From: Curvibacter lanceolatus ATCC 14669 | Lineage (GTDB): Bacteria > Pseudomonadota > Gammaproteobacteria > Burkholderiales > Burkholderiaceae_C | Direction of reading: 5' to 3' | Assembly (NCBI RefSeq): GCF_000381265.1 | Contig: NZ_KB906261.1 | Location: forward strand, 186,001-250,000 | DNA length: 64,000 bases | Shown: positions 48,042 to 57,616 of the stretch, piece by piece | Layout of the letters: every line of letters starts with the position of its first letter | How positions within the stretch are numbered: the stretch's first letter is position 1 | Notes under the pieces: model-generated | Told to the model about the DNA's origin: nothing | The model's input: the letters and a program-made list of their open reading frames with translations, nothing else | The model's database searches: none | Made by a program: the position numbers and the translations under genes

Positions 48042-50663
48042 TCAGGCGCGCTCGGCCACCCAGCCCTGCACCGAGGCCAGGGCCTTGGCCAGGCCCGACG
48101 CATCGGTGCCACCCGCCATGGCCATGTCAGGCTTGCCGCCGCCCTTGCCGCCCACTTGCTGGGCCACAAAGTTGACCAGCTCACCCGCCTTGACCTTGCC
48201 CACGCTGTCGGCGGTGACGCCGGCGGCCAGTTGCACCTTGCCGCCATCGACGGCGGCCAGCACGATGGCGGCGGTCTTGAGCTTGTCTTTCAGCTTGTCC
48301 AGGGTGTCGCGCAGGGTCTTGGCATCGGCGCCGTCGAGCAAGGCGGCCAGCACCTTGATGCCCTTGACGTCCACCGCCTGGCCCATCAGCTCGTCGCCTT
48401 GCGAGGAAGCCAGCTTGCCCTTGAGCGCCGCCACTTCCTTCTCGAGGGTCTTGACCTGGTCCAGCACCTGGGTGATGCGGCCTTGCAGCTCGGCGGCCGG
48501 GGCCTTGAGCGTGCCGGCGGCCTGGTGCACCGTGGCTTCCAGATCTTGCAGGTAGGCCAGCGCGTTGGCGCCCGTGACAGCCTCAATGCGGCGCACGCCG
48601 GCGGCCACGCCACTTTCGCCCACCACCTTGAACAGCCCGATGTCGCCCGTGCGCTGCACGTGGGTGCCACCGCACAGCTCACGGCTGCTGCCGATGTCGA
48701 GCACGCGCACGGTCTCGCCGTATTTTTCGCCGAACAGCATCATGGCGCCGGTCTTCTGGGCCGACTCGATGTCCATCACCCGCGCCTGGGTCGGCACGTT
48801 GCCGAGGATCTCGGCATTCACCTGGGCCTCGATGGCGCGGATCTGTGCATCGGTCACCGGGGCATTGTGGGCAAAGTCGAAACGGGTGCGTTCGGCGTTG
48901 ACCAGCGAGCCCTTTTGCTGAACGTGCTCGCCCAGCACTTCGCGCAAGGCCTTGTGCATGATGTGGGTGACCGAGTGGTTGCGCATGGTGGCGGCGCGCA
49001 CGGCCGTGTCCACGGCCGCCGTCACGTGGTCGCCCACGGCCAGGGTGCCGGCCTCCAGCGTGCCGTGGTGGCCGAACACGTCGGCCTTGATCTTCAGGGT
49101 GTCGCCCACGGCAAAGGTGGCCGAGCCGCTGCTGATCACGCCTTCATCGCCCACCTGACCACCGCTTTCGGCGTAGAAGGGGGTGGTGTCCAGCACCACC
49201 ACACCGGTCTGGCCAGCCTTGAGTTCAGCGGCCGGCGTGCCGTCCACATACAGGGCCACGACCTTGGCCGGGGCTTCGAGCTTGTCGTAGCCCACGAAGG
49301 TGTTGCCGGCGCCGGTGTACTCCAGCGCGCGGTCCATCTTGAACTTGCCGGCAGCGCGGGCCTGGGCCTTTTGCTTGTCCATGGCCAGCTTGAAGCCGTC
49401 TTCATCGACCGCCACATCGCGCTCGCGGCACACGTCGGCCGACAGGTCGAGCGGGAAGCCGTAGGTGTCGTGCAGCTTGAAGGCCACCTCGCCCGGCAGC
49501 GTCTTGCTGCCGTCGGCCAGGGCAGCGTCCAGGATTTCCATGCCGTTGGCCAGGGTCTCGAAGAAGCGCTCTTCCTCGGCCTTCAGCACCTCGGTGATGC
49601 GGGCCTCATCGCTCTTGAGCTTGGGGTAGGCGTCGCCCATCAGCGCCACCAGGTCTTTGACCAGCTTGTGGAAGAACGGGGTCTTCTGGCCCAGCTTGTA
49701 GCCGTGGCGGATGGCGCGGCGAACGATGCGGCGCTGCACGTAGCCGCGACCTTCGTTGGAGGGGATCACGCCATCGCTGACCAGGAAGGCGGTGGCGCGG
49801 ATGTGGTCGGCGATCACGCGCAAGCTCTTGTTGCCCAGGTCTTTCTCGCCGGTTTCACGCGAGGCGGCCTTGATCAGCGTGTCGAAGATGTCGATCTCGT
49901 AGTTGCTGTGCACGTGCTGCAGGATGGCCGCCAGGCGCTCCAGGCCCATGCCGGTGTCCACGCAGGGGGCCGGCAGCGGCTTGACCGAGCCGTCAGGCTG
50001 CATGTCGAACTGCATGAACACGTTGTTCCAGATCTCGATGTAGCGGTCGCCGTCAGCGTCGGGGCTGCCCGGAGGGCCACCCGCGATGTCGGGGCCGTGG
50101 TCGAAGAAGATCTCGCTGCAGGGGCCGCAGGGGCCGGTGTCGGCCATCATCCAGAAGTTGTCGGAGGCGTACTTGGCACCCTTGTTGTCGCCGATGCGCA
50201 CCACGCGCTCGGGCGGCAGGCCGATTTCCTTCGTCCAGATGTCGTAGGCCTCATCGTCGTCGATGTACACGGTGGCCCACAGCTTGTCGGCCGGCAGCTT
50301 GTAGACCTCGGTCAGCAGCTCCCAGGCCCACTTCAGCGACTCGCGCTTGAAATAGTCGCCAAAGCTCCAGTTGCCCAGCATTTCGAAGAAGGTGTGGTGG
50401 CGCGCGGTGTAACCCACGTTTTCCAGGTCGTTGTGCTTGCCGCCGGCACGCAGGCAGGCCTGCACCGAGGCCGCACGCACATAGGGGCGCTTGTCGGTGC
50501 CCAGGAACACGTCCTTGAACTGCACCATGCCCGAGTTGGTGAACATCAGCGTCGGGTCGTTGCCCGGCACCAGCGAGCTCGACGCCACCACGGTGTGCCC
50601 CTTGGAGGCGAAGAAATCGAGGAAGGTCTTGCGAATCTGGGCGACGGTGATAGGTGTGCTCAT
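48042..50663 (-). CDS. alaS: Alanyl-tRNA synthetase
   Basis: An 873-residue class II synthetase. The catalytic core begins [20 protein letters not shown]; the editing site HSVTHIMH (about 556-563) and CGGTH (about 663) carry the Zn-binding residues; the C-Ala oligomerisation domain ends '[19 protein letters not shown]'. Length matches E. coli AlaRS (876). A consensus -10 (TATAAT) lies 73 bp upstream. Downstream the 211-bp gap before the binding-protein gene holds only short GC-rich repeats. Confidence 0.98.
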   Translation of the reverse strand: MSTPITVAQIRKTFLDFFASKGHTVVASSSLVPGNDPTLMFTNSGMVQFKDVFLGTDKRPYVRAASVQACLRAGGKHNDLENVGYTARHHTFFEMLGNWSFGDYFKRESLKWAWELLTEVYKLPADKLWATVYIDDDEAYDIWTKEIGLPPERVVRIGDNKGAKYASDNFWMMADTGPCGPCSEIFFDHGPDIAGGPPGSPDADGDRYIEIWNNVFMQFDMQPDGSVKPLPAPCVDTGMGLERLAAILQHVHSNYEIDIFDTLIKAASRETGEKDLGNKSLRVIADHIRATAFLVSDGVIPSNEGRGYVQRRIVRRAIRHGYKLGQKTPFFHKLVKDLVALMGDAYPKLKSDEARITEVLKAEEERFFETLANGMEILDAALADGSKTLPGEVAFKLHDTYGFPLDLSADVCRERDVAVDEDGFKLAMDKQKAQARAAGKFKMDRALEYTGAGNTFVGYDKLEAPAKVVALYVDGTPAAELKAGQTGVVVLDTTPFYAESGGQVGDEGVISSGSATFAVGDTLKIKADVFGHHGTLEAGTLAVGDHVTAAVDTAVRAATMRNHSVTHIMHKALREVLGEHVQQKGSLVNAERTRFDFAHNAPVTDAQIRAIEAQVNAEILGNVPTQARVMDIESAQKTGAMMLFGEKYGETVRVLDIGSSRELCGGTHVQRTGDIGLFKVVGESGVAAGVRRIEAVTGANALAYLQDLEATVHQAAGTLKAPAAELQGRITQVLDQVKTLEKEVAALKGKLASSQGDELMGQAVDVKGIKVLAALLDGADAKTLRDTLDKLKDKLKTAAIVLAAVDGGKVQLAAGVTADSVGKVKAGELVNFVAQQVGGKGGGKPDMAMAGGTDASGLAKALASVQGWVAERA

Positions 50664-50735
50664 GGGGTGCGAAGAGAGGGTTCGGGTTGGATATCCGGCC
50701 GAGGGCCCCGGTCACTGTGCCGGGCCAAACAGCGG

Positions 50736-50741
50736 ATTATA
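50736..50741 (-). promoter_or_regulatory. alaS: -10 box of alaS
   Basis: TATAAT, a perfect -10 on the minus strand, sits 73 bp before the alaS start. The -35 is poor (no TTGACA-like hexamer at 16-18 bp). Confidence 0.5.
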
Positions 50742-50787
50742 AGATTCGGCGGCCTGCGCCTGCCTCAGGGACGGGCCTCACTGGGCC

Positions 50788-52206
50788 TCACTGGGCTACT
50801 TGGCGCCCCAGCTCGATGCGCTGGGCCAGAAACTGCCACAGGCGCTCGTCCTGGCAGAAGGCCACATTGAAGCGCAACCAGCCGGTGGGCCGCGGCTCGA
50901 CCAGGAAAAGCTGCCCCGGCCCGAGCATGATGCCGGCGGCCGTGGCCTCCTTGGACAGCTCGGCGCTGTCGGGCAGGTCGGGGTGGCGGGCCCACAGGTA
51001 CATGCCGGCTTCGGGCTCGTGGAACAGCTCGAAGCCCAGGCTGTCCAGGCGCCGGCCCACCTGGCGGTGCGCCTCGCCCAGGCGATCACGCAGCGACTTG
51101 AGGTGCTTGCGCCAGCGCCCGTCGGTGATCACGCCGAAGGTCACCCGCTCGGCAATGTCCGACGAGGTCAGGCCGGCCACCATCTTGAGCTGGACGAACT
51201 CGCCCAGCATGTCGGGCCGCGCCAGCAGGTAGCCCACGCGCAGATTGGGCGAGATGGTCTTGGAATAGCTGCCGATGTAGACCACCCGGCGCAACTGGTC
51301 CAGGCTGGCCAGCGAGGAACGCGAGGTGCCGTCCATGTCGGCATACAGATCGTTCTCGACCAACACGAAATCATGCTGCTCGGCCAGCTGCAGCAGCCGG
51401 TGCAGGTGCGCCACCGAGGCCAGCGAGCAGGTGGGGCTTTGCAGCCGGGGCTGGGTGAAGAAGGCCTTGGGCTTGTGCTGCTGCACCAGCGCCTCGAGCG
51501 CCGGCAGGTCATAGCCCGTGGGCGTGCGCGGCACGCCAATCAGCTGGGCACCTGCAAATCGCAGCATGTACAAGAGGTTGGGATAGGCCGGATCGTCTAC
51601 CAGCACGGCGTCGCCGGGCTTGAGCAGGCAGCGCGCCACCAGGTCCAGCGCCTGGCTGGAGCCATGGGTGAGCAGCACCTGATCGGCATCGACGGTGATC
51701 TGATGCTCGGCCAGCGACTCGGCAATCATCATGCGCAAGGCCATGTGGCCCGATGGCAGGCCGTAGCCGTCCAGCTCGGGGCCATCGGTGGAGAGTTGCC
51801 TCAGGCTGCGGCGCACGGCGTCGCCAAACAACCAGTCGTGCGGCAGCCAGCCACAGCCGGGCTTCATGGGCAGGTTGCGGTTCTCGAAGATCTGCTTGAG
51901 GTACCAGCGCGCATCGAAGCGCGGCGCCTCACGCTGCGGCTGCCCTGCCACGGCGGGCGAGCCGCCCTCATCACGGCGCTTGACAAAAAAGCCCGCATTG
52001 GCGCGCGACACCAGCCAGCCCTGCGCCACCAGGCGGTCATAGGCCTCGACCACGGTGAACACACTCACCCCGTGGGCTGCGGCAAAGGCCCGGATCGAAG
52101 GCAGTTTGCTGCCCGGCTTGATGACCTGACCGGCGATCAGGCCGCGCAAGCCATCGACGATCTGGCTCACGAGCGGGGTCTGGACATCGGTACGGAGTGT
52201 GAGCAT
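50788..52206 (-). CDS. MocR/GabR-family regulator (GntR HTH fused to aminotransferase)
   Basis: A 472-residue fusion: an N-terminal GntR winged helix (about 1-70, 'KLPSIRAFAAAHGVSVFTVVEAYDRLVAQGWL' region) and a fold-type I aminotransferase-like domain (about 100-465) with the PLP lysine in GSYSKTISPNLRVGY near 315. MocR proteins such as GabR sense GABA through PLP and activate gabT-type genes. It is divergent from a gabT operon across 386 bp full of palindromes, so it very probably controls that operon. I chose ATG 52206 as the most family-like start; a GTG at 52239 would add 11 residues. Confidence 0.92.
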   Translation of the reverse strand: MLTLRTDVQTPLVSQIVDGLRGLIAGQVIKPGSKLPSIRAFAAAHGVSVFTVVEAYDRLVAQGWLVSRANAGFFVKRRDEGGSPAVAGQPQREAPRFDARWYLKQIFENRNLPMKPGCGWLPHDWLFGDAVRRSLRQLSTDGPELDGYGLPSGHMALRMMIAESLAEHQITVDADQVLLTHGSSQALDLVARCLLKPGDAVLVDDPAYPNLLYMLRFAGAQLIGVPRTPTGYDLPALEALVQQHKPKAFFTQPRLQSPTCSLASVAHLHRLLQLAEQHDFVLVENDLYADMDGTSRSSLASLDQLRRVVYIGSYSKTISPNLRVGYLLARPDMLGEFVQLKMVAGLTSSDIAERVTFGVITDGRWRKHLKSLRDRLGEAHRQVGRRLDSLGFELFHEPEAGMYLWARHPDLPDSAELSKEATAAGIMLGPGQLFLVEPRPTGWLRFNVAFCQDERLWQFLAQRIELGRQVAQ

Positions 52207-52345
52207 CAAAAAAACAGAGGACCCGGATCGAAAAAACACGGCGCCAGGGGATCACAGGCCTGGCAGCTGCCAACGAGAAGTCTAACCCCCAAGTTCCCCG
52301 ATACACCGATTCAAGCAATGGGTACGGGAATGCCCCAAAGTTGGG

Positions 52346-52377
52346 CCTTGATCAAGGGCAAAACCAAGGGTTAACCC
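52346..52377. promoter_or_regulatory. Two palindromes in the MocR-gabT intergenic region
   Basis: CCTTGATCAAGG (12 bp, 52346-52357) and GGGTTAACCC (10 bp, 52368-52377) are both perfect palindromes, 10 bp apart. They also contain TTGATC and TTAACC 17 bp apart, a possible weak promoter toward gabT. They may be operator or promoter elements; no protein can be assigned. Confidence 0.45.
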
Positions 52378-52474
52378 GAGATTCAAAATCCCTTGGCGCC
52401 CCAGACCGGCGCATTGGCGGCCAACAGCCCGCCGCGTATGCGCCACGGCGGTGCAAGGCACCAGATCAGGGATT

Positions 52475-52533
52475 CCATGTACAGGCAACACGACCTGCAC
52501 AGTGCATCCAAAACTCGAAGTGTGTGTACATGG
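52475..52533. promoter_or_regulatory. Spaced inverted repeat upstream of gabT, candidate MocR operator
   Basis: Perfect 9-bp inverted arms CCATGTACA (52475-52483) and TGTACATGG (52525-52533) are 50 bp apart centre to centre, about five helical turns. They end 59 bp before the gabT start. MocR regulators such as GabR bind paired half-sites, so this is the best operator candidate for the divergent regulator. Confidence 0.55.
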
Positions 52534-52592
52534 TTCAAAACAGAAACGATCCGTAAAGTCCGCCCATCTGTTCAACCAACCGCCTGAAAACC

Positions 52593-53885
52593 ATGAAGTC
52601 AGAACGCCATTTCACCAACGCCGCCCTTCTTGCCCGCCGCCAGGCCGCCGTCGCCCGCGGCGTGGGCCAGTCGCATGAGATCTTCATCCAGAAGGCCGAG
52701 AACGCCGAGTTCTGGGACGTGGAAGGCCGCCGCTTCATCGACTTCGCGGGCGGCATCGCCGTGCTCAACACGGGCCACCTGCACCCGCAGGTGATCGCCG
52801 CCGTGCAGGCCCAACTGGCGCTCTACACCCACACCTGCTTCCAGGTGGTGGCCTACGAACCCTATGTGGAAGTCTGCGAGCGCCTGAACACCCTGGCCCC
52901 CGGCGACTTTGCCAAGAAGAGCCTGCTGCTGACCACCGGCGCCGAAGCCGTTGAAAACGCCATCAAGATCGCCCGGGCCCACACCCGCCGCCCGGGCGTG
53001 ATCGCCTTCACCGGCGGCTACCACGGCCGCACCAACCTGACCCTGGGCCTGACCGGCAAAGTGGCCCCCTACAAGGTCGGCTTCGGCCCCTTCCCGGGAG
53101 AGATCTACCACGCCCTGTTCCCCAATGCGCTGCACGGTGTGAGCGTGGCCGATGCACTGCACTCGGTCGAGCTGATCTTCAAGAACGACATCGAACCCCA
53201 GCGCGTGGCGGCCTTCATCGTCGAGCCCGTGCAAGGCGAAGGTGGCTTCAACGTGGCCCCGCCCGAGTTCATCTCCGGCCTCAAGGCCCTGGCCGAGCGC
53301 CACGGCATCCTGCTGATCGCCGACGAAGTGCAGACCGGCGCCGGCCGCACCGGCACCTGGTTTGCCTGCGAGCAATGGCCTGTTGCCCCGGATCTGATCA
53401 CCACCGCCAAATCGCTGGCTGGCGGCTTCCCGCTGTCGGGTGTGGTGGGTCGCGCCGAGGTGATCGACGCCCCCGCCGCCGGCGGCCTGGGTGGCACCTA
53501 TGCCGGCAGCCCGGTGGCCTGCGCCGCCGCCCTGGCCGTGATCCAGGCCTTTGAAGACGAGAAGCTGCTGGAGCGCAGCAAGACCCTGGGCCAAAACTTG
53601 CAAGCAGGTCTGCGCCGCATCGCCGAAAGCGAAACATCGATTGGCGATGTGCGCGGCCTGGGCGCCATGGTGGCGATCGAGCTGTTCGAGAACGGCGACA
53701 AGAGCCGCCCCGACGCCAACCTGACCAAGAACGTGGTGGCCGAAGCCGCCCGCCGCGGTCTGGTGCTGTTGTCTTGCGGCACTTACGGCAACGTGATCCG
53801 CATCCTGGTGCCCCTGACTGCCTCCGATGCCCTGATTGAAGAAGGCCTGGCCATTTTGGCCGAGAGCTTCAAATCTCAGCGCTGA
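52593..53885 (+). CDS. gabT: 4-aminobutyrate--2-oxoglutarate transaminase
   Basis: A 430-residue class III aminotransferase. The PLP lysine is Lys273 in TTAKSLAGGFPLSG; the motifs 'TTGAEAVENAIKIARAHT' and 'IADEVQTGAGRTG' are standard. It converts GABA and 2-oxoglutarate to succinate semialdehyde and glutamate. It is the first gene of a seven-gene operon with a polyamine-type ABC transporter, a ureohydrolase and succinate-semialdehyde dehydrogenase, which would supply and consume GABA. A related substrate such as putrescine or 5-aminovalerate cannot be ruled out. Confidence 0.93.
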   Translation: MKSERHFTNAALLARRQAAVARGVGQSHEIFIQKAENAEFWDVEGRRFIDFAGGIAVLNTGHLHPQVIAAVQAQLALYTHTCFQVVAYEPYVEVCERLNTLAPGDFAKKSLLLTTGAEAVENAIKIARAHTRRPGVIAFTGGYHGRTNLTLGLTGKVAPYKVGFGPFPGEIYHALFPNALHGVSVADALHSVELIFKNDIEPQRVAAFIVEPVQGEGGFNVAPPEFISGLKALAERHGILLIADEVQTGAGRTGTWFACEQWPVAPDLITTAKSLAGGFPLSGVVGRAEVIDAPAAGGLGGTYAGSPVACAAALAVIQAFEDEKLLERSKTLGQNLQAGLRRIAESETSIGDVRGLGAMVAIELFENGDKSRPDANLTKNVVAEAARRGLVLLSCGTYGNVIRILVPLTASDALIEEGLAILAESFKSQR

Positions 53886-53918
53886 TCCTTCACGCCCTAC
53901 TCTGCCTTCCCCAAAAAC

Positions 53919-55007
53919 ATGTCTCAAGCAGAACCCCTGGTGCGCTTCTCCGGCGTGCAAAAGACCTACGACGGCGAACAGCTCGTGGTGCGCGATCTGA
54001 ACCTGGACATCCAGCGCGGCGAATTCCTGAGCCTGCTGGGGCCTTCGGGCTCGGGCAAGACCACGACGCTGATGATGCTGGCCGGCTTCGAGTCGCCCAC
54101 TGCGGGTGACATCCTGCTGGATGGCCGCCAGATCACCGGCACGCCGCCGCACAAGCGCAACTTCGGCATGGTGTTCCAGAACTACGCCCTGTTTCCCCAC
54201 CTCACCGTGGGGCAGAACGTGGCCTACCCGCTGACAGTGCGCAAAGTGCCCAAGGACGAGCAGGCCCGCCGCGTGGCCAAGGCACTGGACATGGTGCGCC
54301 TGGGCGGCATGGCCGATCGCCTGCCGGCCCGCCTCTCGGGCGGCCAGCAGCAGCGGGTGGCCCTGGCCCGCGCCCTGGTGTTCGAGCCACAGCTGGTGCT
54401 GATGGACGAGCCGCTGGGCGCGCTGGACAAGCAACTGCGCGAGCACATGCAGATCGAGCTGAAGGAACTGCACCGCCAACTCGGCGTGACCTTTGTTTAC
54501 GTGACCCACGACCAGGGCGAGGCGCTGACCATGAGCGACCGCGTGGCCGTGTTCAACGAAGGCGTGATCCAGCAGCTGGCCCCGGTGGAAGACCTGTACG
54601 AGGCCCCGAGCAACCGCTTTGTGGCCGGCTTTGTGGGCGACAGCACCGTGCTCAAGGGCAGCCTGCAAGGTGGCGACACCCTGCAGCTGGCCGACGGCCA
54701 GCGCCTGCAAGGCCTGAATGTGAACGGCGTGGCCAACGGCGCCGCTGTGGAGGCCTGTGTGCGGCCTGAGCGCATCGTGCTGCACCTGGGCTCGGCCGCG
54801 CCGGTGCCCAACTCGCTGGCCGCCACCGTGGCCCGCGTGATCTATTACGGCGACCACCTGCGACTGCTGTGCTCGCTGGGCGACGGCCAGGCCGAGGCCA
54901 CCGTCAAGCTGCCCCTGACCCGCGCCGACAGCAACCCCCATCCGCAAGCCGGTGAGGCGGTGCGGCTGGAGTTCCCGGCCGCGGCCACCCGCCTGTACGC
55001 GGTGTGA
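53919..55007 (+). CDS. Polyamine-type ABC transporter ATP-binding protein (PotA-like)
   Basis: A 362-residue ABC ATPase with a C-terminal TOBE domain, as in PotA. It has Walker A GPSGSGKT (about 41-48), signature LSGGQQQRVALARAL, Walker B LVLMDEP and the switch His in 'VTHDQGEALTMSD'. The TOBE region ('GLNVNGVANGAAVEACVRPERIVL' around residues 265-290) has the usual PotA layout. It forms an importer with the following binding protein and two permeases. From the operon's enzymes the substrate may be 4-guanidinobutyrate, GABA, agmatine or a polyamine. Confidence 0.94.
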   Translation: MSQAEPLVRFSGVQKTYDGEQLVVRDLNLDIQRGEFLSLLGPSGSGKTTTLMMLAGFESPTAGDILLDGRQITGTPPHKRNFGMVFQNYALFPHLTVGQNVAYPLTVRKVPKDEQARRVAKALDMVRLGGMADRLPARLSGGQQQRVALARALVFEPQLVLMDEPLGALDKQLREHMQIELKELHRQLGVTFVYVTHDQGEALTMSDRVAVFNEGVIQQLAPVEDLYEAPSNRFVAGFVGDSTVLKGSLQGGDTLQLADGQRLQGLNVNGVANGAAVEACVRPERIVLHLGSAAPVPNSLAATVARVIYYGDHLRLLCSLGDGQAEATVKLPLTRADSNPHPQAGEAVRLEFPAAATRLYAV

Positions 55008-55075
55008 GCCCGGCCCCCTGTTTTTTTCGTGCTCCCCTCTCTAGAACCTCAACTTCCAACAAAGGAAAACGTGCC

Positions 55076-56113
55076 ATGAAAAAGAGCCTGATCCCCTGCG
55101 CAGCCGCCGCCCTGGCCGCCTGCCTGGCCCTGCCCAGCTTTGCCCAGCAGCAGTTGACCATCGTCAACTTCGGCGGTGCCAATGCCAACGCCCAGAAGAA
55201 GGCCTATTACGAGCCCTTCGAAAAGACCGGCGTGAAAGTGGTGCCGGTGGAATACAACGGTGAGCAGGCCAAGATCAAGGCCATGGTCGAAACCAAGAAG
55301 GTGACCTGGGACGTGGTGGAAGTCGAATCGCCCGACGCGGTGCGCGGCTGCGACGAAGGCCTGTTCGAAAAGCTCGACTACAGCAAGCTCGCCGACAAGG
55401 CTGATCTGCTGCCGGCCGCCGTCACCGAGTGTGGCGTGGGCGTGTTCGTGTGGTCCACCGTGATGGCCTACAACGGCGACAAGCTCAAGAGCGCTCCCAG
55501 CAGCTGGGCCGACTTCTTTGACACCAAGAAGATCCCTGGCAAGCGCGGCATGCGCAAGGGCGCCCGTTACAACCTCGAATTCGCTTTGCTGGCCGATGGC
55601 GTGAAGCCGGGCGACGTGTACAAGGTGCTGGCCACCAAGGAAGGTGCCGACCGCGCCTTCAAGAAGCTGACCGAACTCAAGCCCAGCATCCAGTGGTGGG
55701 AAGCCGGCGCCCAGGCGCCCCAGTTCCTGGTGGCCGGTGACGTGGTGCTGAGCACGGTCTACAACGGCCGCATCGACGCCGCCAACCGCGAAGGCCGCAA
55801 CCTGAAGATCTACTGGCCGGGCGGCATTTATGACCTGGATTACTGGGTGATTCCGAAGGGCGCTCCGAACAAGGACCTGTCGCTGAAGTTCATGGCCTTC
55901 GGCCTGCAAGCCGCCAACCAGGCCGTGTATGCCCAGAACATCGCCTACGGCCCGACCAACAGCAAGGCCCTGGCCAAGCTCGACAAGAAGGTGCTGGACG
56001 ACCTGCCCACCTCGGCCGCCAACGCCAAGGAAGCCCTGCAGTTCAACGTGAGCTTCTGGGCCGACCAGGGCGAAGCCCTCGAAAAGCGCTTCGCTGCCTG
56101 GGCCACCCAGTAA
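55076..56113 (+). CDS. Polyamine-type ABC transporter substrate-binding protein (PotD-like)
   Basis: A 345-residue periplasmic binding protein with a signal peptide MKKSLIPCAAAALAACLA ending PSFAQ. The family segments are LTIVNFGGANANAQKKAYYEP and 'GLFEKLDYSKLADKADLLP'. AAAGGAAA sits before ATG 55076. It belongs to the PotD/extracellular solute-binding family 1 group whose members bind spermidine, putrescine or other amines. The binding-site residues were not traced, so the ligand is inferred from the operon only. Confidence 0.93.
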   Translation: MKKSLIPCAAAALAACLALPSFAQQQLTIVNFGGANANAQKKAYYEPFEKTGVKVVPVEYNGEQAKIKAMVETKKVTWDVVEVESPDAVRGCDEGLFEKLDYSKLADKADLLPAAVTECGVGVFVWSTVMAYNGDKLKSAPSSWADFFDTKKIPGKRGMRKGARYNLEFALLADGVKPGDVYKVLATKEGADRAFKKLTELKPSIQWWEAGAQAPQFLVAGDVVLSTVYNGRIDAANREGRNLKIYWPGGIYDLDYWVIPKGAPNKDLSLKFMAFGLQAANQAVYAQNIAYGPTNSKALAKLDKKVLDDLPTSAANAKEALQFNVSFWADQGEALEKRFAAWATQ

Positions 56114-56162
56114 GCCCACCCGAGCCTGAGCCACACTGACTGAGAGACGGAGCCGATTCACC

Positions 56163-57416
56163 ATGGCAGAACCCATCCGAGCCGCCATTGCCCCGGGCGA
56201 AGAGCCCGGCGCACTGCGCAAAGCCCTATCCCGAGCCGAAGCGCGCCGCCAGTGGCGGGCCTTCGGACTGACCCTGCCCTTGCTGGTGTTTCTGCTCCTG
56301 ACCCTGCTGGTGCCGATCGTCGCGCTGCTGCAGCGCGCGGTCGAAAACCCCGAGGTGGCCAACGCCCTGCCCCAGACCATCCGCGCGCTGGACGGCTGGA
56401 ACGGACGCGAAGCCCCTGCGGCAGCCGCCTATGGCGCCCTGGTCAAAGACCTGGCGCACCTGCCCGACAGCGCCGACGCCGGCCAGCTGGCGCGCCGCCT
56501 CAACACCGAGGTGGCCGGTGCCCGCTCGCTGGTGATGGGCGCCTACCGCGCCCTGCCCTTCGAGGGCAGCGACGCCGACATCCAGGCCCGCCTGCTGCAG
56601 GCCGACCCGCGCTGGGGCGAGGCCTCGTTCTGGCAGGCGATTGCCAAGAACGGCTCGCGCTGGACGCCTGATTACCTGCTGGCCTCACTGGACCTGAAGC
56701 GCGACACCGAAGGTGCCATCGAGCGCATGCCCGAAGAACAACGCGCCTTTGGCGCCATCCTGCTGCGCACCTTCCACATCAGCCTGGTGGTGACGATCTG
56801 CTGCCTGCTGCTGGGCTACCCGCTGGCCTGGTGGCTGGCCTCGCTGCCCGAGCGCTCGGCCAACGTGCTGATGATCCTGGTGCTGGTGCCGTTCTGGACC
56901 TCGATCCTGGTGCGCGTGGCCGCCTGGATCGTGCTGCTGCAGTCCGAAGGCCTGGTCAACAGCGGCCTGATGGGCCTGGGCCTGATCCACGAGCCCCTGC
57001 CCCTGCTATTCAACCGCACCGGCGTGGTGATCGCCATGGTGCACATCCTGCTGCCCTTCATGATCCTGCCGCTGTACAGCGTGATGAAGAACGTGCCCCC
57101 CACCTACCTGCGCGCCGCCGTGTCGCTGGGCAGCGCGCCGCTGGCGGCCTTCTTCCGCGTCTATGTGCCGCAGACCTACCCCGGCATCGGCGCCGGCGCC
57201 CTGCTGGTGTTCATCCTGTCGATCGGCTACTACGTGACCCCGGCCCTGCTGGGCGGCGCCGACGACCAGATGCTGAGCTACTACATCGCCCGCTACACCA
57301 ACGTCGAGGTGAACTGGGGCATGGCCTGCGCCCTGGGGGCCATCCTGCTGGGCGCCACGCTGATCCTGTATGGCGTGTACCGCCGCATGGGCAAAGCCGA
57401 ACTGAGCCTCGGCTGA
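56163..57416 (+). CDS. Polyamine-type ABC transporter permease 1 (PotB-like, with large periplasmic insert)
   Basis: A 417-residue inner-membrane permease. TM1 (about residues 36-58) is followed by a soluble segment of about 130 residues (60-195), mostly Ala/Arg/Asp-rich and rich in helical runs, before the other five helices. The coupling EAA-type motif is 'AAVSLGSAPLAAFFRVYVPQTYPGIGAGALLVF' around residues 320-350 (located only). Ordinary PotB-type permeases are about 280-310 residues, so the insert is the odd point. It pairs with the second permease 200 bp downstream. Confidence 0.92.
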   Translation: MAEPIRAAIAPGEEPGALRKALSRAEARRQWRAFGLTLPLLVFLLLTLLVPIVALLQRAVENPEVANALPQTIRALDGWNGREAPAAAAYGALVKDLAHLPDSADAGQLARRLNTEVAGARSLVMGAYRALPFEGSDADIQARLLQADPRWGEASFWQAIAKNGSRWTPDYLLASLDLKRDTEGAIERMPEEQRAFGAILLRTFHISLVVTICCLLLGYPLAWWLASLPERSANVLMILVLVPFWTSILVRVAAWIVLLQSEGLVNSGLMGLGLIHEPLPLLFNRTGVVIAMVHILLPFMILPLYSVMKNVPPTYLRAAVSLGSAPLAAFFRVYVPQTYPGIGAGALLVFILSIGYYVTPALLGGADDQMLSYYIARYTNVEVNWGMACALGAILLGATLILYGVYRRMGKAELSLG

Positions 57417-57420
57417 ACGT

Positions 57421-57584
57421 ATGGCCCCCACGCTCCCTCACTCCGTGTGGTCGCTGCCCCCCAAGGGGGCCCAGCCCGCCTTGGGGCGGCCCGGCGGCGG
57501 TCGCATGGCCCCCACGCTCCCTCACTCCGTGTGGTCGCTGCCCCCCAAGGGGGCCCAGCCCGCCTTGGGGCGGCCCGGCGGCGG
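57421..57584 (+). repeat. Tandem GC-rich 84-bp intergenic repeat
   Basis: Two copies, 57421-57504 and 57505-57584, are identical except that the last four bases of the first copy are missing from the second. Each contains CCTCACTCCGTGTGG, a CCCCCC/GGGGG hairpin and a CCGCC-TTGG-GGCGG stem. It fills most of the gap between the two permease genes of one operon. A diverged related copy lies at 60957. A palindromic interspersed-repeat family of this kind is common in Comamonadaceae intergenic DNA, by my recollection. Confidence 0.85.
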
Positions 57585-57616
57585 GCTGTGTCCTGTTTCT
57601 GTTTGAAAGATGCGCG

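Noticed and set aside
57421-57584. Possible CRISPR-like repeat
   Set aside because: Only two direct copies with no unique spacer between them, palindromic core and no cas genes.
57421-57606. A short open frame inside the tandem repeat
   Set aside because: It simply translates the repeat unit twice; no ribosome site and no reason to be a protein.
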